Shown here: positions 10,206-21,135 of the stretch, piece after piece
Layout of the letters: each line of letters starts with the position of its first letter
How positions within the stretch are numbered: the first letter of the stretch is position 1
NCBI RefSeq assembly: GCF_024124905.1
Contig: NZ_JAMXST010000004.1
Span: 124,001 to 188,000, forward strand
DNA: 64,000 nucleotides
Reading direction: 5' to 3'
Origin: Cellulosimicrobium cellulans
Lineage (GTDB): Bacteria > Actinomycetota > Actinomycetes > Actinomycetales > Cellulomonadaceae
The notes under the pieces: generated by a model
The model's input: only the letters and a program-made list of their open reading frames with translations
Told to the model about the DNA's origin: nothing
Database searches by the model: none
Translations under genes and position numbers: made by a program

Positions 10206-11116
10206 GACGCGCTCCCCGACGTCGCGACCGGCCCGGCGCCCATCTCGCGGATCTCGAGGGTGCAGCACTTGGCACCACCGCCCCCGCGCAGCAGCTCGGA
10301 CGTGTCGACGGCGAGCGTCTCGTAGCCGCGCTCGCGCAGCGCCGCGGCGAGCCGCTCGGCGCGCGGGGCGTGCACGACGTGCGCGCCGTCGCTCACCGCG
10401 TTGAGGCCGAGCACGACGGCGTCCTCCTCGGTCGCGAGGAGCGCGTCGGGGTAGCGCTCGCGCAGGACCTCCTGCGCCGCGGGCGAGAACGCGGGCGGGT
10501 AGTAGGCGAGGTCGACGGGCGGCGGGCCGGTGAGGCCGGGGTGCGCGCCGCCGTCGGGCTGCGTGCCCCCCGGGGCCGTGCCGGAGCCTCCGCGCAGCAC
10601 GGTGAGCGCGGTGTCGAGGTGGTAGAAGCGCGGGTCGACGAGCTCGAGCGTCACGACCTCGCGTCCCCACAGCGCCGCAGCCTCGGCGTGGGCGGCGCGG
10701 TCGGTGCGGAAGCCGGTGCCGGCGAGCACGACGTCGCCCGTGACGAGCAGGTCGCCCTCGCCCTCGTTGACGTGCTCGGCGAGGTGGGTGACGTACCCCT
10801 GGTCGGCGAACCACTTGAGGTAGGCGGGGCCCTCGGGGCCGCGCTCGGGGTGGGCGAAGCGCGCGGAGTAGACGAGGCCGTCGACGACGGTCGCGCCGTT
10901 CGCGGCGTAGACCATGTCCGGCAGACCCGGGACGGGGTCGATCGTCTCCACGGTGTGGCCCAGGTCGCGGAAGGTGTCGCGCAGGCGCTCCCACTGGGCG
11001 ACCGCGAGCGGGGTGTCGACCGGGGTGCGCCGGTCCATCCACGGGTTGATCTCGTAGCTCACGGTGAAGTACGTGGGCCGGCACATGAGGTAGTGCCGGG
11101 GCTGGCCTGGGCGCAT
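10202..11116 (-). CDS. Amidinohydrolase of the dimethylargininase (DDAH/arginine deiminase) superfamily
   Basis: 304 residues. The N-terminal MCRPTYFTVSYEINPWM, the VYAANGATVVDG stretch, the His in FYHLDTALT and the C-terminal nucleophile Cys in GGGAKCCTLEIREMG match the DDAH branch of the guanidino-modifying superfamily. These enzymes hydrolyse methylated arginines, or arginine itself, to citrulline and an amine. Coupling to rocD supports a catabolic role in arginine metabolism, but substrate specificity cannot be called. An insert at about residues 185-210 is Gly/Pro-rich. The ATG at 11116 is preceded by GAGGAGG; a longer 5' extension is Pro-rich and was not used. Confidence 0.85.
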   Translation of the reverse strand: MRPGQPRHYLMCRPTYFTVSYEINPWMDRRTPVDTPLAVAQWERLRDTFRDLGHTVETIDPVPGLPDMVYAANGATVVDGLVYSARFAHPERGPEGPAYLKWFADQGYVTHLAEHVNEGEGDLLVTGDVVLAGTGFRTDRAAHAEAAALWGREVVTLELVDPRFYHLDTALTVLRGGSGTAPGGTQPDGGAHPGLTGPPPVDLAYYPPAFSPAAQEVLRERYPDALLATEEDAVVLGLNAVSDGAHVVHAPRAERLAAALRERGYETLAVDTSELLRGGGGAKCCTLEIREMGAGPVATSGSAS

Positions 11117-11282
11117 CGCCGCCTCCTCGCGGGAGCCGGGCCTGCCGGGGTGGTGCGGCCCGGGTGGTGGTCGGACGGGGGTGGCGTCCGATGGTGCTGG
11201 TGGGCTGCCGGTTGGCTGCTGGATGCCAGCGTACGTCCGCGGCCTGCCCGCGTCCTGGGACACGGCGCTCCATGGCAGGGCG

Positions 11283-11324
11283 TTGACAGCGATACTCTAT
11301 CGATATATCGTTAGCGTATCGCTG
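11283..11324 (+). promoter_or_regulatory. Promoter with 38-bp near-perfect palindromic operator for padR
   Basis: A palindrome spans 11287-11324 with 17 of 19 base pairs matched (mismatches at 11300/11311 and 11296/11315), including the AT-rich core CGATATATCG. It overlaps a -35 TTGACA at 11283-11288 and a -10 TATCGT at 11306-11311 with a 17-base spacer. Binding of a dimer here would block the promoter, so autoregulation by the PadR protein encoded 98 bp downstream is likely. It may also affect the divergent ddaH-like operon. Confidence 0.75.
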
Positions 11325-11421
11325 AGAGTCGAACCGACGACTCGCGACCCTCGCGAGGCCGCCACGGCCCGCCACCGCTCCGCGGAACATTCGGAGCCCA
11401 CGAACACAGGAGACGCATCCC

Positions 11422-12318
11422 ATGAGCTACGCACACCAGCACCGGGGCAGGACCCCGGAGAACGTCCAGAACATGTCCCAGCCGTTCGGCGAGCGACCCG
11501 GGCCGCGCCCGGACCGCCGTCGTCGCGACGGCTTCCCGCCCGTGCCCGACGACGCGGCCTGGTTCCGCGGCGACGGTCCCCGTGGTCGGGGCGGCGCGCG
11601 CCGCGGCGGTGGCCGCGGGTTCGGCGGCCCGGCCGACGGCGGACGCGGCTTCGGCCCCGGCTCCGGCGAGCGTGGGTTCGGCCCCGGCTTCGGGCCGGGC
11701 GGGCCGGGCTTCGGCCCCGGCGGTCCCGGGTTCGGCCCGGGACACGGCGGGCGTCGTCACGGGGGCCGCGGTCGCGGCCCGGGGCGCGCCGGCCGCGGCG
11801 ACGTCCGCGCCGCCGTCCTGCTGCTCCTCGCCGAGCAGCCCATGCACGGCTACCAGGTCATCCAGGAGATCGCCGAGCGGAGCGAGGGCCAGTGGCGCCC
11901 GAGCCCCGGCGCGGTCTACCCCGCGCTGAACCTGCTCCAGGACGAGGGGCTCGTCGAGCTCTCGGCCGACGGTGGGCGTCGCCTCGCGACGCTCACCGAG
12001 GCGGGCACCGCGTACGTCGCGGAGCACGCCGCCGAGCTGGGCGACCCGTTCGCCGAGGCGGCCGGTCGCGGCGGCCGCTCGCGGCGCGAGCTGCGCGCGG
12101 GCGTCGAGGCCGTCGCCGCGGCGGTCCACCAGGTCGCCCGCACGGGCACCGACGAGCAGGCGCAGGCCGCAGCAGAGCTCCTCGAGCGCACGCGCCGCGA
12201 GCTCTACCTGATCCTCGCCGGCCCCGCAGCCACGACTCCCGCGCCGGACGCGGGCGCCCCCGCGTCGTCGGGCACGCCCGTGGAGGACGCCCCGGTCGAG
12301 GACGCGCCGTCGGCCTGA
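11422..12318 (+). CDS. PadR-family regulator with long Gly/Pro/Arg-rich N-terminus
   Basis: 298 residues. Residues about 50-125 are a low-complexity tract with repeated GFGPG units. The winged helix begins near residue 126 (GDVRAAVLLLLAEQPMHGYQ) and includes RPSPGAVYPALNLLQDEGLV and LTEAGTAYV, which are classic PadR. A helical C-terminal dimerisation segment (about 210-270) and a Pro/Ala tail follow. PadR proteins repress small-molecule-responsive genes, often efflux systems, and their own gene. The large palindrome upstream supports autorepression. The disordered N-terminal tract of over 100 residues is unusual, since most PadR proteins start at the winged helix. Confidence 0.9.
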   Translation: MSYAHQHRGRTPENVQNMSQPFGERPGPRPDRRRRDGFPPVPDDAAWFRGDGPRGRGGARRGGGRGFGGPADGGRGFGPGSGERGFGPGFGPGGPGFGPGGPGFGPGHGGRRHGGRGRGPGRAGRGDVRAAVLLLLAEQPMHGYQVIQEIAERSEGQWRPSPGAVYPALNLLQDEGLVELSADGGRRLATLTEAGTAYVAEHAAELGDPFAEAAGRGGRSRRELRAGVEAVAAAVHQVARTGTDEQAQAAAELLERTRRELYLILAGPAATTPAPDAGAPASSGTPVEDAPVEDAPSA

Positions 12319-12340
12319 CCTCGCCGATCTCGCCGACCCT

Positions 12341-12400
12341 GCCGAACCCGGGTTCGCTCCTCACCCGCAGCCGTGGGTCGGGAGCGACCCCGGGTTCGGC
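12341..12400. terminator. Long hairpin, member of a shared repeat family
   Basis: Arms 12341-12366 and 12375-12400 pair at all but two positions, with an eight-base loop. It lies between convergent genes (padR and the SRPBCC gene). The right arm contains GGAGCGACCCCGGGTTCG, found identically at 26003-26020 in another hairpin. Confidence 0.7.
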
Positions 12401-12460
12401 GCGTCTGGGGCGCGCGGCCGCGAGGCGTCGACCCGGGCCCCTGGCATCGGTCGACCCGCG

Positions 12461-13009
12461 TCAGCGGTGGGTGAGCAGGCGGGCCTCGAGGCGGCGCAGC
12501 GACGTCCGCATCATCCAGCGCAGCGCGAGCCCGACGAGCGGCGCCGTGGCGGCGCGGGGGAGCGGGCCGGCGAGGTACGCCTCCTCCCACCAGACGACGC
12601 GGCAGCGTCCGCGGCCGAGCGGCACGACGTCGAACCCGGCGTCGCCGAGCAGGACGGGGCCGAGCTTGTGCACCCGCGTGCTCCCGGTCCGGCCCGCCGC
12701 GACGGACGGGCGGTCGAGCGACTCGACGACCATGCGGTCGGTGAACCCCCGCCCCGTACGACGGGCGGACGGTCCGCTCACCATCGTGAAGCGGTCGCCG
12801 ACCTCGGGACCGCGGACGGCCGGGGTCGCCATGGCCGTCAGCGGGATCCAGCGCGGGTGCGTGCGCGGGTCCGCGACCCACGCGAACGCGACGGTCGCGT
12901 CGACGGCCAGGTCGCGCGCGACGGAGACGCGCCGAGCCGCGCCGTCTCCCGCCCGCCGGGCGATGCCGGCATGGTCGTCCGCCGGGTCGTCAGGCGCTGC
13001 GGGCGTCAC
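12461..13009 (-). CDS. SRPBCC (START-like) family protein
   Basis: 182 residues. The core, from VARDLAVDATVAFAWVADPRTHPRWIPLT to WWEEAYLAGPLPRAATAPLVG, has the pattern of the polyketide-cyclase/START-like ligand-binding fold (SRPBCC). These proteins bind hydrophobic ligands; no ligand is evident. The GTG start at 13009 overlaps the stop of the EcsC-family gene by four bases (GTGA), so the two are co-translated. A much longer frame exists upstream, but it lies antiparallel or out of frame with the real EcsC gene. Confidence 0.8.
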   Translation of the reverse strand: MTPAAPDDPADDHAGIARRAGDGAARRVSVARDLAVDATVAFAWVADPRTHPRWIPLTAMATPAVRGPEVGDRFTMVSGPSARRTGRGFTDRMVVESLDRPSVAAGRTGSTRVHKLGPVLLGDAGFDVVPLGRGRCRVVWWEEAYLAGPLPRAATAPLVGLALRWMMRTSLRRLEARLLTHR

Positions 13010-13947
13010 TCGGCGTCGCGCGCGGGGGAGTGGTCCCGCCGGCCGCGCCCCGGCAGGAGGCGATGACGGCGCCGAGGGCTCGCGGCGTCGTCGGGCACCG
13101 GGACGAGCCGTGGCGGCGCGTCCTCGACCGGAGACTCGACGACCTCCAGGAGCCGCCCGAACACCGACGGCGGCGGCCCGAACGCGCGCCGGGACTGGCC
13201 GATCACGCCGTGCCCGAGCGCGCGCGCCCCGGCGACGCCGACGACCGCCCCGACCCCGAACGGGACGAGGCGCCCGATCGCGAGGCCGGACTGCTTGGCG
13301 AGCTGGGTGCGCAGGAAGCGGTTGCCGAGCGCCTTGTTCACCTTGACGAGCGTCCCGGCGGGCATGCTCGTGAGCAGGACCTTGCCCCACGCGAGGCCCG
13401 AGCCCTGGGTCGCGCGCTCGACGTCGCGCGCGCCCTTCTCGCCGAGCACCGTGGCGAGGAGCAGGGCGCGGCGGCGTGCGACGTCGTCCACGGCGATCCC
13501 GTGCACGTCCGCGACGGCGAGCGCGAACGCCGCCGACGACGCGAAGAACGTCGCGATGTCGCTCGACGTCAACGCGATCCCGACACCCGTCCCGACCGCC
13601 GGGAAGGCCGCCGCCGCACCGACGGCGCCGCCCGCGGCCTGGATGACGAGCAGGTACTCGCGCTCGAGGATCCGCACGATCTGCGCGGGGCTCGCCTCCG
13701 GGTTCCGGCGTCGTACGCCGTCCACGTGCGACCGGATCACGTGGGAGGGGATGGTCACGGCCTTGTCGAGCGCCGCGTCGAGCAGCGGCGTGGGCCGGTA
13801 GGCGGCCCAGTCCGTCGCGTCGACGGCCGGGTCCTGGGGCGCCCGGACGGCGCGACGACCCCGCCGCGCGACGGCGTCCGACGTGGGGGTCCCCCGGGGG
13901 TCCCACGTCCCGTAGTCCGGCGTACCGGACGGCTGCTCGTGCGCCAT
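13006..13947 (-). CDS. EcsC-family protein
   Basis: 313 residues. The central part (about 55-245) has the glycine/alanine-rich hydrophobic helices of EcsC-like proteins (VIQAAGGAVGAAAAFPAVGTG, FFASSAAFALAVADVHGI) and the GRLVPFGVGAVVGVAGARALG hairpin near the end. EcsC family members are membrane-associated proteins of unknown biochemical role, originally linked to an ABC transporter operon in Bacillus. The C-terminal 60 residues are Arg/Pro-rich and probably disordered. The ATG at 13947 is preceded by GGGAGG; a GTG one codon upstream is possible. It is coupled to the SRPBCC gene. Confidence 0.8.
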   Translation of the reverse strand: MAHEQPSGTPDYGTWDPRGTPTSDAVARRGRRAVRAPQDPAVDATDWAAYRPTPLLDAALDKAVTIPSHVIRSHVDGVRRRNPEASPAQIVRILEREYLLVIQAAGGAVGAAAAFPAVGTGVGIALTSSDIATFFASSAAFALAVADVHGIAVDDVARRRALLLATVLGEKGARDVERATQGSGLAWGKVLLTSMPAGTLVKVNKALGNRFLRTQLAKQSGLAIGRLVPFGVGAVVGVAGARALGHGVIGQSRRAFGPPPSVFGRLLEVVESPVEDAPPRLVPVPDDAASPRRRHRLLPGRGRRDHSPARDAE

Positions 13948-13986
13948 CACGCCTCCCGTCGTCGGTCGGGCCTCACGGCCCGGTCG

Positions 13987-14481
13987 TCACTCGACGCTGC
14001 CGCCCGGCTGCTGGAACACCGTGTGCACGGTCGCGCCGGCCTTGATCGTCCGTCCCACTGTGCAGGTCTTCTCGATCGCCCGCTCGGCGACCGTGAGCAG
14101 GCGCTCGCGCGCCTCGTCGTCGAGCGAGGACAGGTCGATCTCGAACCGCTCCGTGATCTCGGGGTAGCGGTCCTCGGGCAGGTCCTTGACGCCCTCGGCG
14201 TGGATCGTCACCGCGTAGTCGTCGCCCAGGCGGCGCGCGAACGTGCGGTCCGAGCTCATGCCGGCGCACGCGGCCAGCGCGATCTTCAGCAGCTCGCCCG
14301 GCGTGAACACCGCACCCGCGCTCGCGGGGCCGATGAGCACCTGGGCACCGCGCGCGGAGTAGCCGGTGTACGTGCGCACGCCCGTGCGCTCGACCCACAG
14401 GGCGTCCGTGGGAGACGGCGACGACGGGGCGATCTCGTCGGTGCCCGTCTGCGGGGTCGTGGTGGCTGGCTCGGTCGTCAT
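13987..14481 (-). CDS. OsmC/Ohr-family peroxiredoxin-like protein
   Basis: 164 residues. The family's two redox cysteines are present: one in KIALAACAGMSSD (about residue 72) and one in IEKTCTVGRT (about residue 140). OsmC/Ohr proteins reduce organic hydroperoxides with these cysteines. The first 25 residues are Thr/Pro-rich and variable. The start is an ATG at 14481. It stands alone between EcsC and NDH-2 on the same strand, with no visible dedicated regulator such as OhrR nearby. Confidence 0.88.
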   Translation of the reverse strand: MTTEPATTTPQTGTDEIAPSSPSPTDALWVERTGVRTYTGYSARGAQVLIGPASAGAVFTPGELLKIALAACAGMSSDRTFARRLGDDYAVTIHAEGVKDLPEDRYPEITERFEIDLSSLDDEARERLLTVAERAIEKTCTVGRTIKAGATVHTVFQQPGGSVE

Positions 14482-14587
14482 GCGTCGATCCTCGCACTCG
14501 TGCGGTGCCGGTGCGCTCGTCGCCCACCGGTCGGTCGACCGGAGAACGCGGACGGCGGTCGCGTGATTCCCCGTCCGGACGGCGGTC

Positions 14588-17661
<3,074 letters not shown>

Positions 17662-17663
17662 CC

Positions 17664-17727
17664 GGTTGTGGGCATGAGATGGGCTCGGTTTCCTCGACGG
17701 AACCGGGCCCATCTCATGCACACAACC
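17664..17727. terminator. Long hairpin between folA and nucleoside hydrolase gene
   Basis: Arms 17664-17692 and 17699-17727 pair over 29 positions with one mismatch (17671/17720) and two G-T pairs. It lies between convergent genes and has no T-run. Confidence 0.7.
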
Positions 17728-17729
17728 CG

Positions 17730-18680
17730 TCAGGCGAGGGCGTCGAGGACGAGGTCCCAGAGGCGGGTGTGGTCGAGGGTGACCGCGACCTGCGTGCGGC
17801 ACTCGTCGGGCCCGGGCTCGTCGCCGCGCAGGTCCGCGACCGTCATGCCGGTGGTCAGCGCGCCATGGAGCTCGACGTCCAGCGGGACGCGGCGCGTCGT
17901 CATGACCTCCGGGTCGATCACGCACGCGACGGCGCACGGGTCGTGGACGGGCGGGTAGAGGAAGCCCTGCGCCGAGCGGTACGTCGCGCCGTAGAAGTCG
18001 AGCAGCTCGCCGACGAACCGGGCGGCCAGGGTGTCGAGCGCGGAGAGCCGGTCGCGCACGTCCGGCGTCGCGACGGCCTGGTGGGTGAGGTCCAGGCCGA
18101 CCATCGTCACCGGCCACGGCTCGTGCAGCACGACGTGCGCCGCCTCCGGGTCGGCGAGCACGTTGAACTCCGCGACCGGCGTGCGGTTGCCCCCGTGGTA
18201 GCCCCCGCCCATCATCACGACCTCCCGCACGCGCGGCACGATGCGCGGCTCCCGGCGCGCCGCCATCGCGACGTTCGTCAGCGGCCCCGTCGGCACGAGG
18301 GTGATCTCGCCGGGCTCGGCGCCCATGACCGTCTCCACGATGAGGTCGACCGCGTGGCGGCGGTCGACGGCGCGGCGCGGGGCGGGCAGGACCGGACCGT
18401 CCATCCCGGACGCGCCGTGGATGTCCGGTGCGACGATCCGCGGCCGGACGAGCGGCCGGTCGCACCCGGCCGCGACCGGGACGTCGATCCCCGCGAGCTC
18501 GGCGACGGCGAGCGCGTTGCGCGTGACCTTCTCCAGCGTCTGGTTCCCGGCGACCGTCGTCACGGCCACGAGGTCGACGGCGGGGCTGCCGTGTGCGAGC
18601 AGCATCGCGATCGCGTCGTCGTGGCCGGGGTCGCAGTCGAGGAGGACGCGTCGTGGCGCGTCGGCACGTCCGGTGGGCAT
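17730..18680 (-). CDS. Inosine-uridine-preferring nucleoside hydrolase family protein
   Basis: 316 residues. The N-terminal LLDCDPGHDDAIAMLLAHG carries the aspartate cluster that binds calcium and ribose in this family. VTTVAGNQTLEKVTRNALAV, MMGGGYHGGNRTPVAEFNV and VHDPCAVACVIDP (second metal/His site) complete the pattern. The family hydrolyses the N-glycosidic bond of purine or pyrimidine ribonucleosides for salvage. Base preference cannot be decided here. The ATG at 18680 has only a weak upstream purine tract. Confidence 0.9.
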   Translation of the reverse strand: MPTGRADAPRRVLLDCDPGHDDAIAMLLAHGSPAVDLVAVTTVAGNQTLEKVTRNALAVAELAGIDVPVAAGCDRPLVRPRIVAPDIHGASGMDGPVLPAPRRAVDRRHAVDLIVETVMGAEPGEITLVPTGPLTNVAMAARREPRIVPRVREVVMMGGGYHGGNRTPVAEFNVLADPEAAHVVLHEPWPVTMVGLDLTHQAVATPDVRDRLSALDTLAARFVGELLDFYGATYRSAQGFLYPPVHDPCAVACVIDPEVMTTRRVPLDVELHGALTTGMTVADLRGDEPGPDECRTQVAVTLDHTRLWDLVLDALA

Positions 18681-18766
18681 GGGCCCATCCTCGCCCGCCG
18701 GCCGCGCTCCGGCCCGGTGGCCACCGCCGGCGCGGGCGCGCTTCGCCTCCGACGGTCGCCGACGGC

Positions 18767-18772
18767 TAGGCT
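18767..18772 (+). promoter_or_regulatory. Candidate -10 element of tRNA-Arg
   Basis: TAGGCT lies 28 bases before the mature tRNA 5' end. No good -35 was found. Confidence 0.35.
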
Positions 18773-18799
18773 GTCCTCCGGCCCATTCCCCGGGGCCGC

Positions 18800-18872
18800 G
18801 CGCCTGTAGCTCAGGGGATAGAGCACCGCTCTCCTAAAGCGGGTGTCGCCAGTTCGAATCTGGCCAGGCGCA
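18800..18872 (+). tRNA. tRNA-Arg (anticodon CCT)
   Basis: A full cloverleaf can be drawn: acceptor GCGCCTG pairs with CAGGCGC, the D stem GCTC/GAGC, the anticodon stem CCGCT/AGCGG around the loop CTCCTAA, and the T arm GCCAG-TTCGAAT-CTGGC. Anticodon CCT reads the AGG arginine codon. Discriminator A at 18872; CCA is not fully encoded. Confidence 0.95.
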
Positions 18873-18905
18873 CCGAACGACACCGTGCTCGCCGGGCGAG
18901 CCGGC

Positions 18906-19277
18906 TCAGCCGACGACGCGGACGGCGAGCACCTGGCACTGCACCGGGGACGACTCCGCGCAGACGTCGGCCCACACCTCGACGACGTCACCCTCGTCCA
19001 GGGCGTCGCCGTCGACCCGCCCGCCGTCCGCGTCCAGGACGACGGTGCTCGCAGACAGGAGCGCCATGCCCTAGTAGGGGTCGGAGGCGTCGACGAGCCG
19101 CGGACCGCCGTCGTCGCGGTCGACGGCCCCGGCGACGTCCGCGGGCCGGTCCGGCGGCACGGCGGGCCCGTCGGGGCGGTCGGCCGTGCACCCGGCCAGC
19201 GCCAGGGCGAGCGCGGTCGCGAGGGGGAGCGCGAGGGCGGTCGCGCGACGGGTGGTGGCGTGGGGAGACCGGCGCAT
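18906..19277 (-). pseudogene. Small lipoprotein gene interrupted by an in-frame amber codon
   Basis: The frame starts at ATG 19277, after GGGAGG at about nine bases, with a lipoprotein signal peptide (basic MRRSPHATTRR, hydrophobic core, lipobox LALAGC). It continues to SDPY at residue 68, where TAG (19071-19073) interrupts it. The same frame then runs on as GMALLSASTVVLDADGG to a TGA at 18906-18908. The downstream half (GDVVEVWADVCAESSPVQC) has normal codon use and continues the domain sensibly, so the whole looks like one 123-residue secreted lipoprotein with a small OB-like domain (DUF3221-like, tentative). One G-to-T change (GAG to TAG) would explain the stop. It could be a true pseudogene, a sequencing error or readthrough. 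Confidence 0.6.
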
Positions 19278-19316
19278 CCTCGGATCCTCCCACCGCCGTC
19301 GTGCGGCCGGACGGTC

Positions 19317-20375
19317 CTACGCGGACGCGGACGCGGACGCGGGCGTGGACGGCGCGGGGGTCGGCGCCGTGCCGGTGCTCCCGCCCGTCTCGGCCTCGGC
19401 GCCCTCACCCGTTCCCGCGCCGGTCCCCTCGCCCGTGCCGGGGTCGGGCGTGGTCGAGGGACCGGGGTCCGGCGTCGTCGGGTCCGGCGAGGGCTCCTGG
19501 GTGGGGCTCTCGGTGGGGTCCGGGGTCGGGGTCGTCGACGGCTCGTCCGTCGGCGTCGTCGACGGGGTCGGGGCAGGGTCCTGGGTCGGCACGGTCGACG
19601 GGTCCACGGCCGGGCCCGACGGCGTGGGCGTCGCGGGAGCGTCGGTCCCGGTCGAGCGCTCGCGGCTGATCGTCGTCCCCGAGCCCTCCACGCCCCGCAC
19701 GGCGTCCGAGATCGGCTTGCCGATCGCGAGCTCGACCACGAGGACGACACCCATCACGACGACGAACAACGCGAGCGCCGACACGGTCAGGACCCGCCCG
19801 CGGCCGTAGCGGTCGACGAGCCGCAGCCAGGCGTTCTGCGGCTGCTCCGGGGCCACGGGGTCGCCGTCGGCCTCTTCGGTGGCGTCGCAGTCCGGAGCGA
19901 GGGCGGCCGTCGCCCCCGTGCCCGCCCCCGCGTCCGGCGCCGAGCCGTCCACGACGACCGTCCCGCGCGGCACGCTCGCGACGGCGGTCGTGACGGTGGT
20001 GGTCGTGGCGCGGTCGCGCGGGGTGCTCCCGCCGGTGGTCACCTGCACGACCTTGCCGACGACGGGCACGAGCTGCTCGCGCGTCTTCTGGATCGAGCGC
20101 GTGTAGACGTAGTTCGCGACGACGGTGAGGGCGCTCGCGATGCCGGCACCGATGATCGTCCCTGCGGTCCCGAAGTACGACAGCAGCACCGTGGTGCTCA
20201 CGGCGGCGAGCGCGCTCGCGACGACCTGCGTGAGGGAGAGCCGGGCCGGGGCCTCGCGCTCCTTCGCGGGCGCGGTCTCCGCGGCGGCACGTCCTGCCTC
20301 GCGGCCGGCGTCGTGGGTCGCGGGGCGCGGGGCGGAGTCGTCGCTGTCGGGGCGGGGTGCGGGGGGCGTCGTCAC
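19317..20375 (-). CDS. Membrane protein with PT-rich extracellular tail
   Basis: 352 residues, function unknown. After a charged N-terminus (1-45), the conserved segment LSLTQVVASALAAVSTTVLL begins a membrane region to about residue 92 that ends in YVYTRSIQKTREQ. This block recurs in many actinobacterial proteins. A hydrophilic middle part follows, then a second membrane segment near 195-220 (VLTVSALALFVVVMGVVLVV). The last ~120 residues are almost only Pro, Thr, Ser, Asp and Glu, typical of a cell-wall-spanning or O-mannosylated stalk. The GTG start at 20375 has GGAGA about ten bases upstream. Confidence 0.75.
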   Translation of the reverse strand: MTTPPAPRPDSDDSAPRPATHDAGREAGRAAAETAPAKEREAPARLSLTQVVASALAAVSTTVLLSYFGTAGTIIGAGIASALTVVANYVYTRSIQKTREQLVPVVGKVVQVTTGGSTPRDRATTTTVTTAVASVPRGTVVVDGSAPDAGAGTGATAALAPDCDATEEADGDPVAPEQPQNAWLRLVDRYGRGRVLTVSALALFVVVMGVVLVVELAIGKPISDAVRGVEGSGTTISRERSTGTDAPATPTPSGPAVDPSTVPTQDPAPTPSTTPTDEPSTTPTPDPTESPTQEPSPDPTTPDPGPSTTPDPGTGEGTGAGTGEGAEAETGGSTGTAPTPAPSTPASASASA

Positions 20376-21135
20376 GTGGTGCGGGTCTCCGGTCGTCGGC
20401 GGGCAGGACCGCCCGCCGCCACCGGCCGTGGACGACGGCCGCGCGCCAGGGACCGGCGTCGGGCCACGGGCGTCCTCCCACGGTAGGCCGCCCGTGTGGA
20501 CCTCGCTCAGGGGCGTCGTGCCGGGGGCTCAGAGGAACGGGAGAGATCCTGTGACGCCGCCGGTCGGAGCGCCGCGGCGGTGCGCGCCGGCGTCGCTCGT
20601 CGCGTCCCCGGGCGGGACGAGGCCCGGTGCCGCGGGCGGCGACGTATCCTGCCGAGGGTCGCGTCGGCGCGTCACGGGGGTGCGCGAGGACCTCGGGGTG
20701 TGGTGTGCGCCACAGGCCGCCGCGGCCGTCGCAGCCGTCGAATTCGCGGAATCCCGCGCATGTTGTGGACGCTCGTCCAGGTGGTTCTCAGGCGCTTCTG
20801 GGCCGCGCGGGTGATTCACCCGTCCAGTGCCGTGGGCCGTGTTGACGCCTGGCATCTCGCCGTGCAAGATTGTCCTCGACAGCGCGCATCGCCTGCCCCC
20901 TGCGCGGTGCGCGCTGTTTCACACTTCTCCGGGAGAACGCCCCGGAATAGTTCGGAACGACGGCCTCGGAACACGAATTCTCGTGATCCGGGGCCGTTCG
21001 TCGTCCTGCCTCCTCGTGACTTCGCGCACGACCGGCGGTCGGGCGGCCCCGGCACGCCGCCGCCCGGCGGCCCGGGTCGTCGACCCTCCGGCGCGCCGCG
21101 CCGGGCCTCGCGAGGCGGCCGGTTAGCGTCGGAGG
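20376..21135. other. 760-bp intergenic region without convincing gene
   Basis: No frame here looks protein-like on either strand. A 9-bp inverted repeat at 20880-20888/20908-20916 followed by TTTC could be a weak terminator. The AT-richer stretch 20910-21000 is the likeliest place for the promoter of the large gene at 21136. Confidence 0.5.

Noticed and set aside
20529-20867. 112-codon minus-strand frame upstream of the helicase-like gene
   Set aside because: Composition is irregular, there is no ribosome-binding site and no domain.
20880-20916. Hairpin followed by TTTC as a terminator of an unseen gene
   Set aside because: The stem is only 9 bp and there is no convincing coding frame before it on the plus strand.
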